A stretch of DNA of 64,000 nt, taken from Aspidiotus rigidus (Eukaryota; Arthropoda; Insecta; Hemiptera; Diaspididae). The notes beneath the pieces were generated by a model, which worked only from the letters and a program-made list of their open reading frames with translations, made no database searches and was not told where the DNA came from. This document shows positions 12,674 through 26,630 of this stretch, piece by piece. How positions within the stretch are numbered: the stretch's first letter is position 1; each line of letters opens with the position of its first letter. The DNA lies in the NCBI GenBank assembly GCA_035079385.1, contig JAVHKY010000054.1:11385501-11449500 (forward strand). The letters run 5' to 3'. The position numbers and the translations under genes were made by a program.

Positions 12674-12840
12674 AATTTGATCACGAGCAAAATTGAGGAA
12701 AAATGTAATATAAGGAAGAGAAAAGTCAACATGAAGAAGCTGTCCAAATATTCAACGAGGATATTTTCTGCTACCCTCGTTACCCGACAATACCATAAAG
12801 GATGAGGAATTTCTTTGGTTCATGGTTGAGGGAGACTAAT
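12674..12840 (+). repeat. diverged direct duplication, copy B
   Basis: Second copy of the 11440-11617 unit, about 1.23 kb downstream in the same orientation. It has scattered substitutions and a deletion of about 10 bp near the end. It may be a segmental duplication or two copies of an undefined element. Confidence 0.75.
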
Positions 12841-12969
12841 TATCACAAAATATAGCCTTTTTTTTTCTTTCTCTCTTACTTACGAGCTTCCATTTTTTGA
12901 GTAATAAAATTCTCTATCTTAGTACCTCGGCTATATTCGGTGAAATTTCAAGACGATATAATTTTCGTA

Positions 12970-13196
12970 CACTGAGAAAAAAAAATAGTCCAAACGACTA
13001 CTGATTATAGTTCCGGCACTCCTCTCTGCAAAAAATTAGATACCAAAAAAATAGTTGAACTTATTGTAAAAAGATGTAAATATTGACAAAATTTAGTGGT
13101 ATTTACTATTTTTTATAGTAAAATTGACCATTTTTTGCGAGTGGAGCGCGAGGACAATATTTATAGTTATTTAAACTGTAGAGATTTTTTTCAGTG
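12970..13196. mobile_element. 227-bp MITE with TA target duplication
   Basis: Termini are CACTGAGAAAAAAAA at the left and TTTTTTTCAGTG at the right, inverted repeats of about 12-13 bp. A TA dinucleotide flanks both sides (12968-12969 and 13197-13198). Size, TIR and TA duplication fit a Tc1/mariner-type non-autonomous element. No coding capacity. Confidence 0.75.
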
Positions 13197-14683
13197 TAGG
13201 AAAAATAAATAAGCCTTTCAAAATACCATTTCGCTTCGTCGAATTTTTCCTCAAAAACGTACGGTCAAAAAGTCAAGTTTTCTCAACTTATACGTCGATG
13301 GGTTCTAGCAAAAAATGTAGCATTTGAAGGCTCGATTTTCACTAAATTTTGGTAGTTTCTTTTGTTCTTTATGGAGGTAAAAATTTTAAGAACTAGATAA
13401 TTTTCAAGCCAGAGCCCTCTCTATTTACTCTGCGAGTCGTTCCACAATCTGCACCACACAAAACAAAAAAATTTCTGTATTCCGTTCTTATTTTCAACGA
13501 GAATGAACCTCTTCCCCAACTACTATACAGAAAATTGCATCATCAAGAAAATTTTGTGGATCGTTTCTCTTTGAATTTTTCCACACAAACAGAATACAGA
13601 CGTCGCACACCACTGAGATGTTCATTGCGATAATAGCAATAAAACCTGTTCAATTCAAAACGTATAAAAGTTTGTAATCTCTCCAGGATGACAATATTAC
13701 AAAAAAAAGGTAGATTTTGAAATAGTAGAATTATATTCAACTTCCTCGAGAGATGACCTCTAGCATTATACCATATGACGAAAATTGAAGGACGTGAAAA
13801 TTTTTTTTAATCAAGGTAAATTACGTACTACCCAACCAAAACTGACAAGACCCAAAGAAAAAAGTCAATTGCAAGTCTACGAGCGCCCGCAGAAGAATTT
13901 AATGAAGATTGAATCAAAAACTATGATGCTAATATCAACTCCAGAACGTACCTCTTCTGCATTCTCGTTTTAACATTTTAATACACATTCTTCGTATTTT
14001 GTTGGAAAGAAATTACGATTTGATCTATAAAAAAAATTCTTCCCTAGTGAACAGGAAGAATAAAACAGCAGTCTACGAACTATTCTAATATTCGTATATA
14101 TAACTTCATTCTATATCAGTTTCGAAATTTCGAAAAAATTTACGCAATACTCGTAATAGAGGCTATTCTCAACATGGGTGGCTTGGATTCTAATTCTCAA
14201 AGGGAATTAGTCAAATTTTTCTCATACAAAATTCATTTCGCACTAAACGTGTCCCTTATTTTCACTCGCACAGAGCAAGACCCCATACGTGCATTCTGGC
14301 TGTCATATAATCAACATTTCATTAGCATACAATTTGCTCTCCTGCGAGAAAATTTTTCATAAAATTTTGCCATCAAGGAAAACCCATACGTAAGATGTTA
14401 TTTAGTCGTGCAATAAAAACATAGAATCGTAGACTACCGGACACATGACGCAAAGAGAGCTAATACGAGTACGAAGTCTAACCCGCTATCATTTCATCGT
14501 TTGATGAAGGTTTCCTACATAAACTTATTTTGCTCTCTTAGTAGACGAGCTTATCAAGCTTTGATAGACGTTCGATCGAGCTCGTCAGAAATACGACGCT
14601 GTTTTTACGAACTGGGTGATTATCATTGATTGGAAAAGAAAAAACAAACCAAGATGAACAGATAATATCAATAACTTTCGTTA

Positions 14684-15316
<633 letters not shown>

Positions 15317-15773
15317 TTACGAGCTCCGTTTGGAAATTAAAATAGATAAGCGAACAAATTATATCAAACTTATGAACACATCGTGATTTGATCGTTGACG
15401 ATGCGCTGGTGTTGAACACGTGACGATGAAACGAGTCAAATTTTTTTTTTTTTTTTTTTCAAGATGAGAAATACAATAACACGTAATTATAATACAACCC
15501 GAAACGAAAAAGTTATCACAAAATTACGGAAAAGAGAGAGAAAAAATACGTAATATAATATTATCGAATATAATAATAATAAATCGACGCACAATTAGCG
15601 AAATATGAAAATTATAGAGACGATCGTAGTAAATCAGAAAAAATCGCGCACACGGAATCACGAATCTCGAGACCTGACCTTACGCGGAGCATAGGTTAGC
15701 GCGCGAACAGTTCTGACACCGGCGATGGCCTTTAGACAACTACCGTGTGCCCGCACTGTACGCTTTTTCCCTC

Positions 15774-15786
15774 TGAACCCTGACCT
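15774..15786 (-). promoter_or_regulatory. DR1 nuclear-receptor element (AGGTCA-G-GGTTCA)
   Basis: The minus strand reads AGGTCAGGGTTCA: two direct half-sites spaced by one base, a class bound by COUP-TF, USP/RXR and HNF4. Single AAGGTCA-type half-sites also occur near 15675 (followed by GGTC) and 16007. They are close to the candidate svp promoter, so autoregulation is possible but not shown. Confidence 0.4.
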
Positions 15787-15884
15787 GTTCTCGCGAACCC
15801 CTCTGCCCTCGCCGCTAACAGGTCGTTTCTATAGTAACATGTGCCCTATCATACTCTCATTGGCTCCCGACCCACAACCTACAC

Positions 15885-15891
15885 CTTTATA
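15885..15891 (-). promoter_or_regulatory. TATA-box candidate of svp
   Basis: TATAAAG on the minus strand (context GTGTATAAAGGTG). It sits in the GC-rich promoter candidate, about 890 bp upstream of the svp start codon. Confidence 0.4.
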
Positions 15892-16749
15892 CACTTCACA
15901 CTGATTTGGCGGGATGTTTAATTTCGTGTTTTTCAACCGCCCACTAGCGCCTGCGGCGAACTTTTGTCTAGCGTGTAAGTTAAGTGTCTTGGCTTTTCTC
16001 CTATCTGACCTTATCTATCTTCGCACAGAATGCTTTAATTATTTGTATCGAATACGAACACGCTAATATGGAATTATTTTTCACGTAATCATCATTTTTT
16101 TTTCTCTTCTTCTTTCCGGATTCGGAAGGTACGTAACGAGCGCGGTTCGTGAAGTAGCGCGCGAGAAATACCGGTAGACAAGGTGTAAGCTCGAACACGT
16201 TACCGGTTGATGATGAGTACTTCGTATCATATATTAATATACAGTAGCCGAGGTCGAAACTAAGAATATCGAGTTAACGAAATCATTTCCATAATTTACG
16301 AGCAGAATTTACGATAGCGTTTTAAATTTGTTTTGAGAGACGCGTGCAGTAAAAGAGAAATTTTCGTATAGTCTGGAGAGTCTCTTAATTTCTGGTAAAT
16401 TCCTTTGGAACTTATGAGTCGAAAAATTTAAAAAGTTTTGGTCGTTGAATTATTATAATTTTTACTAATGTAGTTCGTAATGTACGCTAATAACAGATAA
16501 ATTAATGAATTTAGGGAGCGGTATAGATATTTATCAGCATTAGGAATATTCACTCCAATCTTTAATAAAAACAAAGATTTTTATGCGAATCACGTTTCGT
16601 TTCAGATATCATGACCAAATATCCTTGATATCAATAACCCAATACATCAGCATGACTCTGACACCGAAAAATAAAATTTCCACTCATTCCATAGAAGACA
16701 AAACTAAGATCAGAAAAGATTTGACATTATAGATCCGCAATTACGTACA

Positions 16750-17165
16750 GTTATAGAGGCAACTCGTGCATAAGAATTACAGAACTCGAAAAAAAAAGAC
16801 TCGAGCTCTTGTTTTTTTTTCTCTTTTCTTCGACCAAGATAATAGAAATGTATCTTTCTATTTTTTTTTGTTTTTCATAATCAAAACTCAGAAGATCTGA
16901 AGCTTTTCTTTCTATTGAGTACTGGGACTCAGGAGCCACAGATTTTTCTATGTCAAGATCTGCATCTTCTCGTTCCACTCAAATCTGGAACCTGAGGTAT
17001 TTGGTTCTTTTTTGCCTTCAAGAACCAAAATTTGAAATATATTCCCACAAATAATTATAATTATAGAGGGCTCCCAGCCCTGCATTGAATTCATTAGTCA
17101 TAACAAAAATAACAACAATTATTAAAAATAATGACGGACAACTGACGAAATTAAGATATTATGAT
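16750..17165 (+). repeat. dispersed repeat family, copy 2
   Basis: Shares CTCAGAAGATCTG, AAATCTGGAACCTGAGG and GACAACTGACGAAATTAAGATA with copies 1 and 3, in the same order. It lies outside svp, upstream of its promoter. The frame at 16751-16978 (-) is not a recognised protein and falls within this repeat. Confidence 0.55.
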
Positions 17166-18104
17166 TAGAGACTGGTTTCCCGGCTCACACATGACTTTGG
17201 GCACTAAAATTTAGAAACTTGAAAATATTTTGCATTTAAAAAAACAGTAGGAAAAATACGCTTCTTCCAATACATTCACTTAAATTTGATGGAAATTATT
17301 GAATTTTTAACCAGAATTACCTGATATTCGACCAAAACTAATCAATTTTGACGGTCAGAATTTATCACTTTTCAATCAAAACGACCTTTAGACCCATTTG
17401 ACACAAATCAGCTAATTTTGGACCACAGTGTAGTATTTTATAAACAAAATCATACCAATCTGAGGCAAAATTTAGTAATTTCAAACAAATTTCTCGTGAA
17501 TCAACATAAAATTTCTCAATTCTATTGGCAAACAAGAATTTTGTAATTTCGGCATTATTTGACATTTTCAGCATTTATTTCAGTTCTAGAAATTTTTGGC
17601 AAAATATTTTTTTTTTTTCTCGCGTCCCACTTATCATGATTCAATTTTTAGTTTTACTCTCTTCAATTCTACCCTTAGGAAAAAAGTACCAAATGCCGAG
17701 GATTCTGGTCCTTATATTATGATGAAGAAGTCAAGAACTTCACAAAAATTTGAAAAATACTAGCAAAAACAAAATTTGCCAAAACTGTACAGTAATCTAA
17801 AAAATTTTATGCAAAAATTAAATCCTAAGTAAACCAACTCACGCAAATTTTCACTGACGTCACAACGTACGTCGGTAGGAAACTTTTTTTTGAGGCTCTC
17901 GTCTTCGCAAACCAAGAGCCCTCATGTATACAGGGAAAAAATGGGGTAGATACTCTGCTACTTAAGATTTAATTTTTGCGTGTCAATTTTCAAATTGTTG
18001 TAAAGTCCTAGAAAAAGTGTCCCTCTCTCAATACCTCAATAATGACAATGTATCTACTGCATATTATATTCTTGGACTATGAGGACTGTTATTATAGTTT
18101 TGAT

Positions 18105-18450
18105 GGTACGTAATATATCTCAATTTCCTCAGTTGTCTATCGTCATTCTTGTGATTATTGTTCATATATAGGTATTAACTACTTGTGGGGATACTTTTGA
18201 ATTTTGGATTTTGACAGGCAAACAGGAACCTCTCAGGTTCCAGATCTGAGATAGGAAACAAAAGACACAAATCTTTTGGTTTCCAGATCGACATAGAAAA
18301 CATTTGGATCCTGTAAGCTCCAAATCTTAGTAGGCTAGATGAGCTTCAAACCTTCTGGGTATTGGTTACCAAAAAAAAAAAATTTCCAGTTGAGGAAAAA
18401 AACCAAAAGACTCAGATACTGAGACGCATGGCAACTCAGTCTTTTTTTTT
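18105..18450 (-). repeat. dispersed repeat family, copy 3 (inverted)
   Basis: On the minus strand it starts GACTGAGTTGCCATGCGTCTC, continues with a TCAGATCTGGAACCTGAGAGG core and ends GACAACTGAGGAAATTGAGATA. This matches copy 1 closely at its first and last 20-30 bases. The inverted orientation relative to copy 2 shows independent insertion. Confidence 0.6.
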
Positions 18451-18784
18451 CTTCTTTTTTGAGGGGAGGAGATAGATACATAGGGGCTCTTGACTTGGCT
18501 ATGTAGGAGCTTTCCTTCCGAAACAAAAGGAAATTATAACATTATATGGAAACTTTTCCGTTCAATTTTGACACACCAGCCTTGATGATTCACCCCAATT
18601 TTTCAACAAAATGATAATATCTATTCTGATACAAATTTTCCAATGACGTCACACCAATGCATTATTGTCAAATAATATAAGCATATCGACTCCCATGATA
18701 CAAAGAGCAATGATTATTATTTATGATATTAAGGAAAAATAAAAATGTCTTAGACACTTGGTGTTCATTTTAAAAACCATATTT

Positions 18785-19140
18785 TATTTATCTTATCATT
18801 TGATACATTTGTAAGCCACCTCCTTTCGCAGTTTTTCCTTTGTTTTTTTTTGTTTTTTTTTCTCCTCTCCTTTCAAGAAGATTTATTTTCATTGTAGTAA
18901 TTTATTTATTCATATCTTTTTATTTTTTATCATTTTTATTTATCTATTTATTCGTTTGCTTACTTTTCAGTTTCAATTTTTTTTGCTCCGGTTTTTTCTT
19001 GTTTCATTTTTGATTATTCCTTATTTATTTTATCTAGTTATTTATTTATTTTCTTTATTTTAATTTCAATTTCATTTAATTTTTTGTTTTTTATCATCTT
19101 TATTATATTTATTTATCCATTTTTTTAAATAATAGTTTAC
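18785..19140. repeat. T-rich low-complexity stretch (TATTTATTT-type)
   Basis: Dominated by imperfect TATT/TTTA reiterations. No coding potential. Confidence 0.8.
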
Positions 19141-19506
19141 CCCGCTCCACTTGCTCAACGTATTATATTGAGCACGGAGCGGGAGAAATATGATCTCTAT
19201 GAAATTTAAAAAATGTTCTAATTATGTGACGTTATAGGAAATCTATCTACACCAAACAACAAGAATTTTTTTTGATGAAAATTGCACGCTTACCAGTATG
19301 CAGCAGCCATAAGCCGCAAGCCTTCACTGGAGACCGTCCATAGTCCATAATATGTACAAACAGGTTACAAAAAAGGCTGAATTCTTCAAAATTGGGTGTA
19401 CAGAGGTCAAAGGGAAGTACATTTTGTGGTAGGAGTATAAAAAAATGCAAAACAAAGTGGTATCTGGCCAATCTGGCAGTGTTGGGCAGTACTCTAATAT
19501 TCAATG

Positions 19507-19535
19507 AATAAATAAATAAATAAATAAATAAAATA
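19507..19535. repeat. AAAT microsatellite
   Basis: About seven perfect tetranucleotide units. Confidence 0.9.
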
Positions 19536-22500
19536 AGCCAAATACGTGATTAATTTTCTAGTCCAAGATATTAGGTAGAAGAAATGCAAGGATGTCGCAA
19601 ATTTTTGTTAAATTTCAATCTCCCATTCTCCTCCTCCCTTGCTTGTGAACATCAATGTAGTATACCACACATACGTTCTTCCACGCACCCTATAAATTAA
19701 TATTAATCTTTGCAAGCATCCTGCCTCTAGCCCAAATATCGACATTCATACCCCGTGGACATGTACCGAACAAAATAACTTCCTTGTTCCGTTTTAAAAG
19801 GATATTATTTCACTTCTACAAAAAATCTTACCTTGAAGGTACATAGATTGATATGACTAAAGAAAATTTGCCTCAAATCTACTCTGAAACTGTGTAACAG
19901 AGACTCACATTACACAACTACTTGTATGGACGTCATGTGAAAAGAACAGAATTAATTGAAGAGAGCAAAGAACCTGGTATAAGATTGAAATCAATGTACA
20001 GCTGGATGGTAACGGTGGTGCCTTGAAATATACTTTCAGAACTGAAAATTACTGAATCAATATTGAGTAATATTCACAAATTTTATTGAATCAAATTATT
20101 CTTCTGTAGTAGATTGAGATATTTTTCCGTGAGAGCGTCTTTACTATGCTGGTATAGTTTGCAGTCTTTTCAACTGATTTTTTTTCTCAATTTATTTACA
20201 AAGATTACCCGACTAATAAGCTGAGAAGCTATTTACCTACTCTGCGATTATTATTGATGGAATTATGTAAAGATAGGTATTACACGTAAGCACGTGTTCA
20301 ACTAAGATCGTCGCAGTGAATTCACGCAATCAGCCACGAGGAGAATCTCATCGACGTTACACAATAAAAAATTTTTATCGTACCTACATTATACAGTCGA
20401 GCTATCAAATATGTTCTGCGATTCCGTCATCAAACTCCACACTCAACCCCCTCTCAAAGTAGAATATGTTGCGAATTCAGAGCGTGAAAGGAAACATTTC
20501 TTATTCAACGCACTGCACACAAGTTTTTTTTCCTGGCAAATTTGAATCTGGCCACTAGTTATACCATTTTCGGTATTTTTAGGTGAAATAAAATTTTTTT
20601 CTTAGGCTCTCTAAGCTATGAAACAAACTTGTTTTCGTCTTTTTCTGGTCACGCAAGAAAATCCTGCGAAAACCAGCAAATCTAGGTTCTAGTTATAAGT
20701 AAATATAAAGTATAAAAAGTGAATATTCCAGAAAACAAAATGTTAATAAGTTATTATTTCTCTAACCATGATGGACTAAATATCTGCAATTCGGTCAATG
20801 AAATGTCTAAACTTGGTTTACTCTCCAAAACTTTGAAAGTGTTTTTGCATAATATACTTCAGTCGCGTCAATTCAACATTGCTTGAATTGATGTACGACA
20901 GACTAGGTGCGACCTAAATCCTAATGCAACTCTATTCGCATTTTAAACGCCGTGAGTGTCGCTCAGGGTGGCCAGATTTCTTCAACGACAAATGAGTATT
21001 CAATTAAAAATATTTTGATGAGTAAAAAAAAAGCTTTAAAAGAAAAAGAGTATGAAAACATTTGTAAATGTTTAAAAAGAGTACAAAGAGTATGATGATT
21101 TTCGGAAAGAGTATTCTTTGGCATTCTTTAAGAAGCTCTTTTAATTTTCTTTTAGATGAATCTATTTCCAGGTTATTCAAGTGAATTTTTTTAAATCGTC
21201 CTCTTCATTCAAGCTTCAACAGTTTGCCGCTACAGTAAATGTAGAGAGCGCCTCCTTTGCGTTAAGACCCGAATATTATTATATGTATAGTTGCACCTCT
21301 TCCTAAAACTAATTAACTTATTATCAATATAGTAAATTGAACTCCCGTTCGTCAGTACCTATACATAATGTTATAGTTTATTATATAATTTTAACCTTCA
21401 ATTTACTATCATAAAATATCTTAACATCATCCACAAGTTGAGAATCGAGAGAAAAGGGGAAAATTTTACGAAGTATAACTGTCTCATGCGAGAGGAAGAC
21501 TACAGTATTCGTACAGCGTGTACATATGAGCATTGAGCTTTTGGTAATCACCGTTGTACGTATATAAATTTTATCTGTCTTCTTTGCCCTGTGGTTTCAC
21601 GGTATGCTTCTTACAATTTGAAACGAGCATCAGTTAATAGATTAATTAATCGTCAGTCAGTATCAGTAAGTACATTACAGTAGAGTAATAACTAGTGAAC
21701 CTTTTGGACTCTGAGAAGCTATAATTAAACACCTATATAAGTTATACAAAAAAAGTTATCACTGGTGCACTATCTCTTCCTTCGTAACTAGACCGTAACC
21801 TTGTAGATAAGAGCATATCACGTTTGAAAAAGAGCGCAAAAAATAAAGAATAAGGCCTCTGAGGCTAGAGAGAAATAACTCAATTCACGAGTCAGAAAAA
21901 ATTTAAATTAAAGCCAAGAAAACGAAATATGAAAAAAGATTACTGTAGTTAGGTAGGTGCCTATACTTTCAAACGAAAGTGATTTTCAGTCAATTTAAGA
22001 GTAGGTACTTAGGTTAGTGCAATGTAAGTACTCATTCGAAATTATTGTTCATCTTGAATGAACTCACTATACAGACATCCATTCTGAGCCGGAGGCTAAA
22101 TTATTTTTCGGCGAAGTGAGAGAGGGTTTCGTTTGACTAAATAGTTCGCAATCAAGGTTGAGATCAAGGTCTACTCGGATGAAAAAATCATTTCCACATT
22201 ACGAATCTGTAGTTCTTCCAAAGCGAGAATAATCGATCGCATTAATTTTTTTGTAATTATTTTGTTAACCTATAGGCCTACTGAAATTTTTTATGAACCG
22301 CGAGCATGAAAATACATATCAGTTCTTATAATATAGGTACCTCTATTGAAGAAGTGATATGACGTTTGTTATTATAATCTCTTAAATTTAGAAATTGAAC
22401 AGCTCGATTTTTTTTTTTTTTTTCCTTTTCTGTCCAAAGCATATTTGCTTACCAGAAAAAGCGTCAGAAACAGGTGGATTCAATAACGCTTTAAAAAAAT

Positions 22501-25500
22501 GATAACACAGAGACAAAAGTGGAAATTAATAAAATGAGGGTTCTGAATTTCACTCTAATTTCATGATTTTTTTTTTTTTTTTGAATACAGTTCTGAAAAA
22601 CTTAATATTTATTCTGGAATTTTTTTGTTGTCCGTATACCTAGGTTTTGAAAAGTGTCAAATTCTGAGGGACGTACACCTCGTCCCAAAACTATTACTTT
22701 GCAGAGTAACTCTTCTGAATTATTTCAGTCTTTAGGTATTTCTTAACGAATCCACTTTTGGAAAATATTTGCTATAGTGTACCAGTAAGTGTACATCGTC
22801 AATTAGTCAAGTACATAAAAATTTGCAATAATCTGACTAGATATGCACGTAAATCACTTAGTGTATTTAGCCTAGATTACTTTCTCTGGTACAAATTCAT
22901 TAAATTGAGATGTTATTTCCGGAACGGTGGATCTCTGTTATATCATCACGAGAAAACTCGGATAATAATGCCAGAATTTTTTTTCACCCTCCTGAATACC
23001 TATAAGCTTTTAAAAAATGTATTTTTTCTGTTCCTACCGAAAATGGGGCTGAACAAAAAAGAAACGTTTATCAATGAATCTATATGATTCCTTACTTAGA
23101 GGAAGTTTATCGTAAGGTATTTTCGATCGGGAAAAATGTAGACTGTACGCGAAGACTTAATTAGTGCCTAACGGAACACGAATAACAGACCGGAAAAGAA
23201 AATTGGCATCTTTGTTCACCAACTGTCACTAAAAAACGATAGCGATGTACCTAGTTTTTAAAATTTTATCGATATCAGATAAATATCTGTCGTCCAATAT
23301 AATAATTAAGTTGATTAGTTCAAGCAATCGTATTTTATATATATAGTGGACATCGATATGATTTTCCCTTAAAAATCAGCCGCTTATTCACCTTTGAAAT
23401 ATTTTCGTGTTTAGAACCGCGAGTAACTTGTTTTCAAAATGAAATTCAATAAATATGAAAAAATCCGTTAACCATCCAATTATTTAATAACAAGACTCTC
23501 TTTCCGTGTGTCTACAATGTGGAAGTCAATATTTGTTTGGGCTAACACACAGTGTCCAATACATGATTAGTCACGGTTCTCGAGAATATACAAAGGGTCA
23601 GGTGTCTTGTATGTGATTCTCTGCGTATACGCGAAGATATCAGCCTTCTAAACGAGTATTCCCGCAAGGGATGTTTTATTAGCATTTAAAATCTTCCTAT
23701 AAAGGGATGTACCGTTGTCGTTAGGGGATTTGTATTCCGTGTTAAGTAGCCTTTACGCGGTTCCATCAAACCGTAACCAATGTTCAGCGACCTAATAGTA
23801 AAAATTTAGACCTACTTACGATAATGAAATGCGATGCAGAGAATGCGAAAACTAAATCATCAAGTCGCAGACGTGACCATATAATTAAGAATGGAGTTCT
23901 GAAAAAATTAATGTTAAGTGAAGCTACTCATTTGCACAATAGCGAGACGTAATTGAAGCCAATCAATTCCTCATTACTTTATTTCCCAGATAACATGTTG
24001 TTTGTTCAATCAAGACCCGAGTCTCTATAATTTAAATACTTGTCACTTCGTCCGAGTAATCTATTGGCATCATTTTAATGAATAAGAAAGATTGAGCCAT
24101 CAACGCGAGTCTTACCAAATACCAACCAATTTCGAGTCAAGACTATATTATTCAAGATATTTTTTCAATGAGTGCATCCTAAGCTCATTTACATCACGAG
24201 CTTTCATCATGTACCTAAAATATTAATAACAAGTTTTTATTAATTTATGATTAAAAAAATCAAAAATATACTACTTTGGTGGTTTTAATCAGTCTGGACA
24301 AAGACGTATCTTCATTTTCGAGGGCTTCTTTCAATGTTGATGTTATTTTTTAATCTTCGCTATTGGTCTTATTCTTGAACGAAGGGACAGAAGTGAATAT
24401 CGCACCCTTCATTAAACTTTTAATATTTCAACGTTAATGCACTGAACTGCAGAAATATAGCGTTTCTCTCTCTTTCATTTTCTTTTTCTATTCGCTCTTT
24501 CAGCAGCAGTGCAACAAATGAAAATTAACGGTTTGACGTTGATTGCGTATATATGGCAATTTTTTGTTATGAAGCTCGGCAAAAATAAGCCATAGAAGTC
24601 ACTCAAATAGTGGGTAGCAGTTACACGCAAACAAAACGTCAAAACAAATGAGCTTTTACAGAAACGTTAATTGTAAGTATAATTTAGGCGTTATGAGGAA
24701 CATTTTTACAGAATATTGTAGAGTCAGAAGAGAGCTAGGTGACGTGCGATAACAATACCGTCCTTTGTCTCTGCCTGCTATGATACAGTGTTCTCCAAAG
24801 CATGAGAATATTGTAAATCTTCAATGTACGAAGATAAATGAAACAAAAAAATTTGAGTATGTGGTTCATCCATACTCAACGTTGGATTAGACACTCAGAA
24901 CGAAAAAGATCATCAAGGTACTCATCAATACTTCGTTAGGCAAGGTATTTCATTATTCTTAAATGTACTATATACTTCAATCATTATACTGAATACTTCA
25001 ACAATTAAATTGAGAACGAAAACCAAACACGAAAATAAGATACCGGTACACCTAGGTACAGTAATAATGGTACCTATGACTAATTTCAATATTATACAAA
25101 TTCGAAAGTGTCGTAATCGCCAAATCATAAGTCAGAAACTTCGTCAAAATTTGAGAAATTAATCGAAATTCTGAATTTGCGCTAAATACAAGATCTTAGA
25201 AAATGATTCCACGTTTTTATGATTTGAAAATATTTTTCCTTAAATAAGTGATCTAGTTCTAAAGATTTTCCATGATTTTCCCTTCTTTTGGAATGAGCAG
25301 ATATTTTGAAAAAGAATTACCTAAGGAAGTAAATTGTAAATTTTACACTTTTGCCAAAAGAAAAAAAAGAAGTATTTGCGAACCAAAAGATAATGAATTA
25401 ACAACTGAAAGAGATCACAGAAACACGTTCGTTAACGTGGTTTACGTTTATTTTCGTGTTGCGGCACTTTAATACTGAATAATTTTTGAAAAAATCCGTC

Positions 25501-25624
25501 AATGTAGTTTAAATGAAAAATAAAATTGAAAAATCATTGTTTTAGTTTTATTATTTTATTAACTAATATTTTTGGAAAAATTTTTTCAAAAATTATTCAG
25601 CAACTGAAATAAATCTAATCTTAC

Positions 25625-25638
25625 GGGGGGGGGGGGGG
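25625..25638. repeat. poly-G tract (14 nt)
   Basis: Uninterrupted run of 14 G followed by TGTGGTGGTGG, striking in AT-rich DNA. A second run (18 G) lies at 57767-57784. Such runs are prone to length error in assemblies and can form quadruplex structures. Confidence 0.85.
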
Positions 25639-26318
25639 TGTGGTGGTGGAAATCGTTTGCTTTCAATTTTCTCCCAGAACCCCTTTCTATACTTGCAGAG
25701 GAAAATATTTTCTCTTCTCCTATTGAACCCGGGCTGTTACCGGCGCTCTGCAATCGCCAACCACCAAATGGAAACGGCAAACACGTGTACATATACACAC
25801 AGACACACTACTACACGCATACTAATTCACTGCTGAGTGCTGAAAAAGTGATTGCTGCATTGCCTGTATATGAATTTCTATGGGGAAATCGATTTTTTCT
25901 AGAGCTTAATAATATAACTCATAGTGAAACCAACCAAAAACGATTATTTTTTGTAATTAATTATTTTAATAGAGTCATGGAAACGAGCGTACAACTGTCA
26001 ATTAATAGTCAAATATCCAGCTTTTTAGAACCATTCAACCATTTCAATTGCAGCGCGCGGATGGCTGCCCGGTCCGAGCGCCCGTGTAAAGATTAAAGCT
26101 GCCGGAGAAAGTTAAAATACTTAAATTGACGTACCTACATCCAAATTGACGATCAGACAAATTGTATCTTTCGGAAGACTGGTGCGAGTGTGTGAATTGT
26201 GATAACACACCACTATTACTTCATTGATGAAATAACAGGGAAAAATTCAGATCTAGGAAATTGGAGCTTTGTTTCAAGTAGGATGAACACTCTACTCTGA
26301 ATTTTATTGAAATGAACG

Positions 26319-26352
26319 TTGGATATACGTCAAAATGTTGACGTATATCCAA
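26319..26352. repeat. 15-bp-arm palindrome; the same 15-mer recurs at 30091
   Basis: TTGGATATACGTCAA (26319-26333), 4-bp spacer, then its exact reverse complement (26338-26352). The 15-mer occurs a third time at 30091-30105. The copies at 26338 (-) and 30091 (+) face each other across the hAT element and could be the terminal inverted repeats of an older, roughly 350-bp element that the hAT split. Confidence 0.7.
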
Positions 26353-26630
26353 ACCAGGATCCAAAAACGCCAATATTGGAAGGAGGGATGCTTGTATCGG
26401 AAAACTGGTGGAATAATTGAATTTCTCATTGAAAAATCTTTCTAGCAGGGCTTGCATAATAACAGTTATTTTTCGGTTAACCGTTATAACCGAAATGAAA
26501 ATACCAATTTTGACCGATTGACCGTTAACCGTTATAATTCACAAGCGATCTTAACCGATTGACCGTTAACCGTTATTTTTTCTGTTATAACTGTTATTTG
26601 ACCAAAATAAATTTGAAGCGACAGATTGAC

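Larger units (their letters stand above)
15650..15915 (-). promoter_or_regulatory. presumed svp core promoter region
   Basis: This stretch is clearly more GC-rich than its flanks. In the svp direction it holds TTTGGCGGGA (E2F-like) near 15905-15915, TATAAAG at 15885-15891, a CCAAT motif near 15860, and AGGTCA-type sites downstream. It lies about 0.7-0.9 kb upstream of the proposed svp ATG. The assignment rests on motif content and position only. The transcription start is not determined, and an intron in the 5' leader is possible. Confidence 0.5.
15911..26318. other. gene-poor region upstream of svp
   Basis: Apart from dispersed repeat copies 2 and 3, a T-rich low-complexity stretch (18785-19140) and an AAAT microsatellite (19507-19535), I see no gene, RNA or bounded element here. 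Open frames such as 19247-19504 (-), 22758-23087 (+) and 25638-26096 (+) show no family motif, no supporting splice context and AT-rich random-like composition. Confidence 0.6.

Noticed and set aside
17280..17560. Possible tandem repeats with AATTT..ACC spacing
   Set aside because: Similarity between successive blocks is too weak to separate from AT-rich background by eye.
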